A stretch of 64,000 bases of DNA from Desmodus rotundus (lineage: Eukaryota > Chordata > Mammalia > Chiroptera > Phyllostomidae), in the NCBI RefSeq assembly GCF_022682495.2, contig NC_071397.1, positions 9,267,082 to 9,331,081 on the forward strand, in the 5' to 3' direction. How positions within the stretch are numbered: position 1 is the stretch's first letter; each line of letters starts with the position of its first letter. The position numbers and the translations under genes are program-made. A model generated the notes under the pieces. The model searched no databases, was not told where the DNA came from, and was given only the letters and a program-made list of their open reading frames with translations. Below are positions 55,285 to 63,204 of this stretch, one piece after another.

Positions 55285-56185
55285 TAAAGTCCCAGCTTTT
55301 TTTTTTTCCTGAAAAGATCTTTATCTGTCATTTAATTCTAAACAATAGCTTTGCTGAGTAGAGTAATCTTGATTATAGGCCCTTGCTTCTCATCACTTTG
55401 ATTATTTCTTGCCAATCCCTTCTGGCCTGCAAAGTTTCTGTTGAGAAGTCAGCTGACAGTCTCATGGAAGCCCCCTTGTAGGAACACAACTGCTTTTCTC
55501 TTGCTGCTTTCAAGGTCATCTCTTTATCTGTCACCTTTGGCATTTTAATTGTGAGGTGTCTTGGTGTAGGTCTCTATGGGTTCATCTTGTTTGGGACTCT
55601 CTGAGCTTCCCAGACTTGTATGTCTATGTCCTTTGCCATGTTAGGGAAGTTTTCTACCATTATTTCTTCAAATAGGTTTTCAATTCCTTGCTCTGTGTCT
55701 TCCCTTTCTGGTACCCCTATGATGGGAATGTTGGTATACTTGATGTTGTTCCAGAAGCCCCATAAACGATCCTCGTTTATTTTTTTAAATTTTTATTGTT
55801 ATTCAATTACAGTTGTATGCCTTTTCTCCCCATCCCTCCACCCCACCCCCGATCCTCATTTATTTTGAAATACGTTTTTTCTTTTTGTTGCCCTGACTGA
55901 ATATTTTCTGCTACCTCATCTTCCAAATCACTGATTTGATCCTCTGCTTCATTGAAGCTACTGTTGATTCCCTCCAATGTATTCTTCACTTCAGTTACTA
56001 TATTCTCAATTTCTGACTGGTTCTTTTTTATGTTTTATGTCTCCTTTTTTCATGTTCCTTATCTCTCTGTTACAGTTCCCACTGAGTTCACTTATAACCA
56101 GTGTTTTGAACACTGGCAGATTGCTTGTCTCCACTTTGTTTACTTATTTTTCTGGAGTTTTGTCCTGTTCTTTCACTTGGGACAT
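55285..56185 (-). pseudogene. L1 ORF1 pseudogene (RNA-binding coiled-coil protein), antisense
   Basis: ORF1p is the L1 nucleic-acid chaperone that coats L1 RNA. The start codon is read at 56185-56183 (MSQVKEQDKTPEK), followed after 13 codons by an in-frame TAA (56146-56144). The coiled-coil part is legible at 55989-55870 (LEGINSSFNEAEDQISDLED). The RRM and C-terminal parts lie at 55740-55285. It is broken by stops, frameshifts and the insertion at 55784-55849, so it is non-functional. Identity as ORF1 is secure. Confidence 0.85.
55784..55849 (-). mobile_element. Severely 5'-truncated L1 3'-end insertion (about 66 bp) inside ORF1
   Basis: Flanked by cgatcctcgtttatttt (55767-55783) and cgatcctcatttatttt (55850-55866), a 17-bp duplication with one change. 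The insert reads on the minus strand as 'ggggtggagggatggggaga..ggcatacaactgtaattgaataacaataaaaa', the extreme 3' end of a bat-type L1, with an A-rich tail at the low-coordinate side. Removing insert and one duplicate restores the ORF1 consensus. Confidence 0.88.
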
Positions 56186-56893
56186 GTTTATCTCCTCATT
56201 TGGACTGCCTCCCTGTGTTTGTTTCTGTGTGTTTGGTAGAGCTGCTACACCTCCTGGACTTGGTGGATGGCCGTATGTAGTAGGTGTTCATTGAGGCCCA
56301 GTGGCACAGCCTCCCTGATCACCTGAGTCTGTGCTCTAGGTGTGAACCTTGTGTGGGTTGTGCGTGCTCTCCTATTGTAGTCGAGCCTTGACTGCTGTTG
56401 GCATGTCAATGAGAAGGACTGACCCTCAGACTGATTGGCTGTGAGGACTGGCCATGAGTATAGTGGAGGAGCGATTGTGCTGGGCTGACCCCATGGAATA
56501 GGATTTGCTGTAGTGGGGCTCTGGCATCTGCCGAGTCCACCCCTCAGACGTGTCAGAATTTGTAGAGGTGATTGGGTGGTGCTCTAGTGTGGTCTGAAGC
56601 CAGCCATCAGGTATGTTGGTTCTAGGACCTCTTGGCAGGAGCTCTGGTGCAGGCCAAGGTCAGCTTCTGCCTTTGCTCTGCAGACAGTTGCCACTTCTGC
56701 TGGGCTTGGAGGTGCCTGGGAGAGGCTAAGCTGCAAACTGAGGCCGGCTGCCACTGTCAGGTTTGGGGCTGCACTGTAAGAGGTACGGGGCATGCCAAGG
56801 CCAGCTGCGGCGTGTCTGGGGTTTGTGAAATTTTGAGAGACTGTAGGAAAGCACAAGTTAAGATGGGCCTTGTGTCTAGAATCAGCTTTTCTA

Positions 56894-57960
56894 CTATGAA
56901 AATAGTAAAAAATATTTCACTGGTAATTTTACTGCAATCACATTTTACATGTATAGGAGAAGTGATGTTTTTAGAATACTAACTCTTTCTAGCCAGGATT
57001 ATATTATCTTTCTGTTTCCTTTATGCCCCTTTGTAGCACTGAAGTTACATATAAATATAATTTTTATTAAGCTTATAACTAGATATTTTATCTCTCGTGT
57101 TGCTTGCATAAATGAAATTGTTTTTCCATCATGCTTCCTAGTTGGCTACTGTCAATGTGGGAATGCTACTGATTTTTGTGCACCATTTATGTACCCAACT
57201 ACGTCACTGAATTCTTTACCTGTCCTTTAGCTTTGCCCTCTTCTAGTTTTTATATCTCTTATGTCTTTCTCTTATCTAATTATGCCAGCTTGTCCTTCCT
57301 TTACAATGAATTATAATTATGACGCTTAATCATGATCTCAATGGGAAGGCATCTCGTGTTCACCATTCCAGTGCTAAGCAAAACCTGACTGACTACTAGC
57401 TGGACAAAAGTGCATTTTCTCACCATGAGGAAGTATCTAATTATTCCTACATTATGAGTTCTTATTAGAGACATGCATTTAATTTTTCAAAAACTTTTCA
57501 GCATCTTCTTTTCTTGCTAGATCTTTTAACACGGTGAATATCATTAAAAGAAATCCTAAAAGTAACCTATCCTCGCATTCCTGTTTTGCAATTCACCTGC
57601 CCATGGAGCTCTTTCAAAAAGCTGCTGGGTTCTATTTGCTCTAATTATGATATTAAGGTTTGGCGTCAATATTCCAAACTGAGATTGTTTTGTAGTTTTG
57701 TGGGTGCACATACTGCTCTTTTGTCACATTTTGTTATACTAGCTTCATAAAAAGAATTTAAGTGTTCCTTCTTTCTTTGCTCTAGAACAACCTGAATAGC
57801 CCTAGAATCACCTGTACCTTCAGTATTTGAAAAAATCTACTGTGAAACCATCTGGTCCTATAAGTATTTTAAGAAACGGCCCTTTAATAACTTTCTCAAT
57901 TTCTTCTATGGTAATTAGTCTATTTAAATTTTATTCTATTCTGGTGTCAGGCTTTTTTTT
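56894..57960 (-). mobile_element. Ancient L1M ORF2 remnant, antisense, right part
   Basis: This continues the L1M interrupted at 54342. Reversed ORF2 landmarks: 'atttttattaagcttataactagatattttatctctcg', 'tttgaaaaaatctactgtgaaaccatctggtcctataag', 'aataactttctcaatttcttctatggtaattagtctatt'. The interior is partly deleted or rearranged, since the middle (57240-57500) is less clear. Confidence 0.75.
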
Positions 57961-58932
57961 TTTTTAATTTGTAAAGAACACATACTTTCATATTATATAA
58001 AATATTTCTAACTTAGAAAAAGATCCCAGCAGCATCACCCTAAGAAGTACATATAGCCTCCACACCAAACAGCCTGGTTCCTAATCTCTGCACCCATCCT
58101 CCTTGCTCCTCCTGAAGGCCTCATCCTCTCACCACCAGACTCATGTACAAAGAGATGGATCGATTTGCAATAAACCAGAAACACACCAGTAGAGGCTTCT
58201 CTTCTGCCTCTACTCCCATCAGGCAAGGACAGTACATAAAAGGCCCAGCTCCCTCCACCTCCCTCAGTGGAGTCCATCCCAACTCTGAGATTCTTTTCAG
58301 AGCCCTCCCCAACCCTACCCATCTTTGAGGTCAACAGCCCACCTCACCTCACTCACACAAAACCCTCAGCATCCTGATGGAGACACATCATCGAGGAATC
58401 CACAGGTGTTCATCACCAGGCACCTGCCCTCTAAAACCATGTTATCTAAGTGATGGGCGAAGACCTGCCCACAAGTGACAACAAGGCCCAGAATGACTAG
58501 GTACAAAATAGTGCAGCAGAACAAACCAGGAGGAGTGCAGAGGACAGAGAAATCTCTCACCAGGAAGGCAATGGGGAAGACACTTCAAGCAAGCCACCCA
58601 TAACAAGGCCGAAGGAGGATCAGCCCAGTGAGCGGACAGTATCACGGGGACGCTGCCTCGCCAAGGAAGGGGGCAAGTAATCCCGGGCCCGATGGCACTG
58701 GGAGCCCCAGCGACGGGCTTGGTCATGACACAGCAGGCAATGGGAGCCACCATGGGCTCCTGTGCCGGGCAGCAGCAGGAAGAAAGCGGTGTTTTGGTCA
58801 CACCCCCCACATTCTACGTTGCCAGACTCGCATTCAAAGAAATGACTATCTGTACCAAGAACTTGGTGAGCTGTGGGGGAAGGCCGTAAACCACAACCCT
58901 GAGCTGATGCCACAAGTGACAATGGGTGGCGT

Positions 58933-58964
<32 letters not shown>

Positions 58965-59109
58965 CCAGGGTCTAATTAAAGACACCAGGCTGGAATCATG
59001 GCACAGCACTAAGGTTTAAATAGTTACTGTACTGCACAATAAAAACAATATTGGCACAAGTCTCTAACTTCAGGGGGCATCTATTCTCAATGTTAAACTG
59101 TACTCAAAG
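57961..59109. other. No gene recognised; contains (CA)n
   Basis: Begins with a T-run (57951-57964). The 58.1-58.9 kb part has frames on both strands (for example 58620-59009 and 58628-58975) that end in or cross a CA repeat and show no known domain. Confidence 0.4.
58934..58962 (+). repeat. (CA)n microsatellite
   Basis: About 14 uninterrupted CA units; the adjacent frames (Thr-His or Val-Cys runs) are artefacts of this repeat. Confidence 0.95.
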
Positions 59110-59225
59110 TACCTGAGGATCTTGTTTAAAATGCAGAACCTGATTCTTCAACTGTGGGTTTTGCACTCACATCTAAGAAGCTCCCAGGCGATGCAGAAAG
59201 CCACTGGGCCAGGGACCACGCTCTG
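59110..59225 (+). mobile_element. MER5-like hAT fragment
   Basis: 'ctgaggatcttgtttaaaatgcagaacctgattctt' and, after a gap, 'aagctcccaggcgatgcagaaagccactgggcc' resemble the sense MER5A 5' and 3' halves. Confidence 0.55.
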
Positions 59226-59429
59226 TGAGTAGCAAAAGACTAGATGATAGCGGGCCTCCAGTGAGCTCCCAGGCAGCCGATTATAGGCACTAATTACAGG
59301 CAGAGGGAAGCTCAGGGCTGTCTGGGGTCTACAGCAGAGCGCCCAAACTAACCAACTCATTTTCTATTAAAAAAGTTCACCACAGGGGTTCAGTAACAGG
59401 CCGCTCCCTCGAAGCCATTAGTAAATGTA

Positions 59430-59780
59430 AACCACCCAGCATTTCACAACTAGGGTCTAATTACTCTCCCTGTAACCTTTGCAGCAGCCTGAAGCCAGCT
59501 CCTTCAAGTGCTGATGCCACTAATTAAGTCATAAAGCCTTACAGTGTCATATTATTAGCCTTTATAACAGAGCGTAAAACAAACTCAACAACAATCCCCT
59601 TTGCCTTTCCTCCCAGCTGAAGCCATCAGTCAGGCTAACATTTGCATTACCTCCCATCCCAGGTCAAGGGAAAACACATTTAACCAGTGCAAACCTCCTA
59701 TCTATGATGGGCCATGCGAGAGAAATTTATCAGTTCTTTTATGATCCTCTGAGAAAATTCTGGAAACTGATCACAATTTG
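59430..59780. promoter_or_regulatory. Candidate conserved non-coding element with paired TAATTA sites
   Basis: Repeat-free 350 bp between MER5-like and VES sequence. It holds 'ggtctaattactc' and 'ccactaattaagtcataaag' (TAATTA cores near 59458 and 59519), 'attattagcctttataacagagcg' (TTTATAA), 'aacatttgcattacc' and 'gagaaatttatcag'. The density of homeodomain-type cores in a non-repetitive block suggests an enhancer. This is inference from motif content only. Confidence 0.3.
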
Positions 59781-59799
59781 CCACAACCCTAGCAAGTTC

Positions 59800-60019
59800 T
59801 TTTTTTTTTTTTTTTTTAAGATTTTATTTATTTATTTTTAAAGAAAGGGGAAGGGGAGGAGAAAGAGAAGGAGAGGAACATCGACTGGTTGTCTCTCACA
59901 TGTACCCCAACGGGGGACCTGGCCCACAACCCAGGCATGTGCCCTGACAGGGAATAGAACCTGCGACGTTTTGCTCTGTGGGACAATGACCAACGAACCG
60001 AGCCACACAAGTCAGGGCT
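59800..60019 (-). mobile_element. VES SINE (bat), antisense
   Basis: T18 tail (59800-59817), 'aagattttatttatttattt', purine tract, 'gaacatcgactggttgtctctcacatg', 'ccctgacagggaatagaacctgcgac', and the reversed head 'gaaccgagccacacaagtcagggc'. The flank tagcaagtt (59790-59798) matches tagcaactt at 60022-60030. A second tagcaacttcttt at 60044-60056 matches over 13 positions, so the right-hand duplicate appears itself locally duplicated. Confidence 0.9.
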
Positions 60020-60056
60020 CTTAGCAACTTAGCAAATAAGTCTTAGCAACTTCTTT

Positions 60057-60567
60057 ACTGTCCCCATCTCTTGGGGAACTTGGATACCTGGAAGAAACTT
60101 CCGTTTCCCTCCCCACGCTCTGCAGAGTCCCCCTCTCCTCAGGTCGCCGACTCAGGCACAGTGTGACCCCCTTCAAATCAACCCCATCACAAACCACAGA
60201 GCTCCTCAATATGGCTCAGTTCTAAAATCAGCCTGTGTTTCAAGCTACAAGCCTCTCCTGGTTGGAAATGAGACAGGTGGTCAATCAATAGAGACTGTTC
60301 AAAGGTAGACGTGGACCCCACCCCCATGTGACCCACAAACCGCACACACACACCCATCAATCCAACGAATCAGGTGTCTAACATGTGCAGAACCTCAGCA
60401 CCCCGCAGTACACTGTGGGGGTTTAAAAACAGTCCCTGAATTTGGCAGTTGGTTGAAGAGCTATAGTGTCCCATGATCTTGCAGCAACCTTACTTTTTTA
60501 AGTTCTCCAATGGCTGGCACCCACCAGCCAGTAACTTTTTAAAATCATAAAATAAATGAACATCATT
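60057..60567. other. No feature recognised
   Basis: Mixed sequence with a short CA-rich patch near 60340-60352 and no supported repeat or frame. Confidence 0.4.
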
Positions 60568-60680
60568 GCAGAAAAATCAGAACTTGTTCAAAGAAAATCC
60601 CAACTGTAAACAAATCTAATTCTATTGGTTAAATCAAATCACATACCAACTGAGAATCAATGAAAGCCCAAATCTGGAAA
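60568..60680 (+). repeat. Direct repeat copy A (diverged, ~110 bp)
   Basis: Shares with 61497-61601 the ordered blocks gcagaaaaatcagaa, ttgtaaacaaatc or ctgtaaacaaatc, 'aattc', a 'ggttaaatcaaa / atcaattaaacc' segment, and gaaaatcaaa or gagaatcaa with a following 'aaagccc/gaaaccca'. Flanks upstream ('ttttaaaatcataaaa' and 'ttttaaatgataaaa') are also similar. Copies lie about 930 bp apart in the same orientation. Confidence 0.7.
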
Positions 60681-61019
60681 ATTTTTGATTCTTGGCTCTG
60701 AAAGGAAATAAACCTGAGGACACGTTCTGCTGAGGTGAGTTGACTAAGCAATATCTGAGGAACAAGAATTTAATCTGTCCTCCGATGGCCGTGGGCAAAT
60801 GACTCACCGAAGATTACAGTGAGTTATAAAGCTGGGAACAGACTTTACTTCCTCAACTCCCAGATCAAGACTCTTTCAACTAAATCACACTCCCCTTACC
60901 TCCACTCTGGAACCCCCCCCCCATGAAATCAGAAAGTTGGCCAATTTGCTCTTTATCCCCCCTCACCTCAATCAGCCTTCAGGGCCTCCTTTCTCTTGGG
61001 GAAACAACGTAGTTTAACC

Positions 61020-61165
61020 CATCTGGAGGGTTGGTTCAGTCTGCCCTCCATGAGGTGGATGGAGGACAAAGCAAAGTCGCATGCCCTCTTCAGGTCTTGA
61101 AGAGGTTAGGGAAGATGACTTCTAAGATCGTTTCCAGCTTAAACAGAATCAATGGAAGCTTCAAT
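61020..61165 (+). mobile_element. MIR-family fragment, sense (weak)
   Basis: 'gaagatgacttctaagatcgtttccagcttaaacagaatc' resembles the 'gatgacctctaaggtcccttccagctctaac' 3' variant of MIR-type SINEs. It lies between the two direct-repeat copies. Confidence 0.5.
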
Positions 61166-61496
61166 TTGCAGTTAGGAGAAAATAGGGGCTCCCCCAAGTC
61201 ACGGCGCCCGCGTCGTGCTGCTTTGTGAAAAGAGGGTGGACTGGTCCAGTCGACTGATAAGAAGCTGCAGTACTCGAAGCACCTATCCACCCATCAGGTC
61301 CCATGGTCCACACAGAGCTGCCCCAGCCCACAGAAGAGGAGCAACAGCCAGCTGCCATCTGCCTTTGCAAACTTTCCAGAAAGAATTCTTAATTAAAGTT
61401 CATTGCACTGCGGTATTATAGTCTTTTTAATGACTTTTTAAATGATAAAATTGACTTGTTATCAAAAAACAAAACCATAAAAAATGTGCATTCATG

Positions 61497-61601
61497 GCAG
61501 AAAAATCAGAAATTGTTTAAGAAAATAATTGTAAACAAATCCAATTCATTTATCAATTAAACCCCATTCTAATTGAAAATCAAAGAAACCCAAGAGTTGG
61601 A
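61497..61601 (+). repeat. Direct repeat copy B (diverged, ~105 bp)
   Basis: Partner of copy A at 60568. Either a local duplication or two insertions of an interspersed repeat that I do not recognise. Downstream 'aagagttggaactgaccttggagac' resembles the start of some MIR-family elements. Confidence 0.7.
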
Positions 61602-61879
61602 ACTGACCTTGGAGACAAACAGGCTGCACCCTAGGCTTTGCATATAATTTCAATGGGGATAGACAGGGATCCACGGTAATGATACGGTCCAATACTCCTA
61701 TCTCCATTGTCCCTAACAGGTGGCCACCTGCCTCTGCTTGAACTCTTCCTACTTCTAGCCCTTTTCCAGGCAGCCTGAGCCATTTTGGAGAAGTTCCATC
61801 ACTGGTTGCTCCTGCAGTAGACGGTAGTCATATATGCAAAGGCTTATGAGAGACCTGGACCTGGGGTCAATTCCACACA

Positions 61880-62065
61880 GCCTCTTATATGGTCCATGAC
61901 CCTGGAAAGTCACTTATCTTCTTTAAACTTGAATTTCTTCATCTCTAAGATGGGAACAGTAGTAACACCTGCATGGAAGGGTCATTGTGAGATTTAAATG
62001 AGATATATATAAAGCACTCAGCAAAGTACCTAGGCCAGTGTAAGTCCTCAGTAAAAAGTACATTG
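61880..62065 (+). mobile_element. MIR SINE, sense
   Basis: 'catgaccctggaaagtcacttatc', 'cttcatctctaagatgggaacagtagtaacacc', 'gtgagatttaaatgagatatatataaagcactcagcaaagtacc' and 'taagtcctcagtaaaa' are sense MIR landmarks to the 3' end. A VES begins about 10 bp further on. Confidence 0.9.
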
Positions 62066-62074
62066 TATGCTCTG

Positions 62075-62310
62075 CTCTGGGCATGGGGGTGTGTGGCTCA
62101 GTTGGTTGGAGCATTATCCCGTACACCAAAGGCTGCCAGTTTAATTCCCAGTCGGGGCACATAACTAGGTTGCAGGTTCAATCCCTGGTTGGGGCATGTG
62201 CAGGAGGCAATCAATCGATGTTTCTCCCTCCCATCTCTCTCCCTCTCTCTCCTACTTCCTCTCTCTCTAAATCAATAAACATATCCTCAGGTGAGGATTA
62301 AAAACAAATA
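62075..62310 (+). mobile_element. VES SINE (bat), sense, first of a head-to-tail pair
   Basis: Head 'gtgtggctcagttggttggagcattatcccgtacacc', 'ccagtttaattcccagtcggggcacataactaggttgcaggttcaatccctggttggggc', 'gaggcaatcaatcgatgtttctcc' and tail 'aaatcaataaacatatcctcaggtgaggattaaaaac'. The next VES begins immediately after the tail. Confidence 0.94.
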
Positions 62311-62540
62311 GGCCTGGCCAGTGTGGCTCAATGGGTTGGAACATCATTTTATAAAGGAAAGGTTGTGGATTCAACTCCCGGTCAGGGCATTTGCCTAGGC
62401 TGAAGTCCAACCTTAGGTCTGGGCGTATGTGTAAGGCAACCAATCGATATTTCTCTCTCACATGGATGTTTCTCTCTCTCCCTTTCTCTCTCTGAAAACA
62501 ATGAAAAAATATCTTCAGGAAAGGATAAAAAAAATTTTTT
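62311..62540 (+). mobile_element. VES SINE (bat), sense, second of the pair
   Basis: Head 'ggcctggccagtgtggctcaatgggttggaacatc', 'ttgtggattcaactcccggtcagggc', 'aaggcaaccaatcgatatttctctctc', pyrimidine tract, and an A-rich tail with T-run. It differs from its neighbour at many positions, so the pair is two insertions (the second into the first's A-rich tail) rather than a recent tandem copy. The L1 5' UTR begins directly downstream. Confidence 0.92.
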
Positions 62541-63204
62541 TAGAGCTTTGGGCCACAATGGAGTCCCATAAGTAGATATGTTTTGCCTCCTCACACAACC
62601 AAAAGAAGAATAACAACCAATTAAAAAACAAAAAACACCCAGAACTGCAGAAAATCGAACTATATGGAAGCCTGACAACCAAAGAGTTAAAGAAGAAACA
62701 TTCATCCAGATCGGCAGGAGGGGCAGAGATGGGCACCAGGGGTGAAGAGGACGCATGGCAAGTTGGTGGCTGGCAGAGCAGGTGGTCCCACATTTGCATG
62801 CAGATAAACCAGGAGGAACAACTGGGGAGTGAGACAGACCATGCAACCCAGGGGTCCAACGCAGGAAATAAAGCCTCAAAACCTCTGGCTGTAAAAACCT
62901 GTGGGGGTGTGACAGCAACAAGAGAAACTCCCAGTCTCAAAGGAGAGTCCGTTGGAGGGGCCAACAGGATCCTAGAGTGTATACAAACCCACCCACCCAG
63001 GAGTCAGCACCAGAACAGCGCAATTTGCTTGTGGGTAGCAGGGGAGTGACAAAGCAGGGCAAGAGCCAAGCAAGTCGCACTGTTCCCTCTCTGACCCCTC
63101 CCCCACATCCAGCGCCACAACCCAGCAAAGTGGGTTGCCCTGGCCTGGCAAATACCTAAGGCTCCACCCCTTACAACATAATAGGTGCACCGAGACAAAA
63201 AAAT
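62541..63204 (+). mobile_element. L1 5' UTR (bat L1), sense
   Basis: This GC-richer 660 bp before the ORF1 start has bat L1 5' UTR character: 'ccacaatggagtcccataagtagatatg', 'aactgcagaaaatcgaactatatggaagcctgacaacc', 'gtggtcccacatttgcatgcagataaaccaggaggaac', 'agcgccacaacccagc'. In intact L1 this region carries the internal Pol II promoter. The 5' end sits against the VES tail, suggesting a full-length rather than truncated insertion. Confidence 0.82.

Larger units (their letters stand above)
54343..56877 (-). mobile_element. Internally deleted L1 (5' UTR-ORF1-partial ORF2-3' end), antisense, nested in L1M
   Basis: Bounded by agaatgagcttttcta (54327-54342) and agaatcagcttttcta (56878-56893), a 16-bp target duplication with one change that restores the surrounding L1M. 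On the minus strand it reads: 5' UTR (56877-56186), ORF1 (56185 to about 55285), ORF2 start (55250), the endonuclease region to about 54973, then a jump to the ORF2 C-terminus and 3' UTR (54972-54343). Roughly the whole reverse transcriptase region is missing, so it is 2.5 kb rather than the usual 6 kb or more. A small L1 tail is inserted at 55784. Confidence 0.88.

Noticed and set aside
55807..55989. 60-codon minus-strand frame with coiled-coil character as a separate gene
   Set aside because: It is a fragment of the L1 ORF1 pseudogene, interrupted by the insertion at 55784-55849.
58620..59009. Frames of 115-129 codons on both strands as a candidate gene
   Set aside because: They terminate in or cross a CA microsatellite and overlap each other antisense; no domain recognised.
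35670..62540. tRNA genes, because VES heads contain Pol III A- and B-box-like sequence
   Set aside because: The heads are followed by SINE bodies and A-rich tails and cannot fold as complete tRNAs; they are SINE copies.
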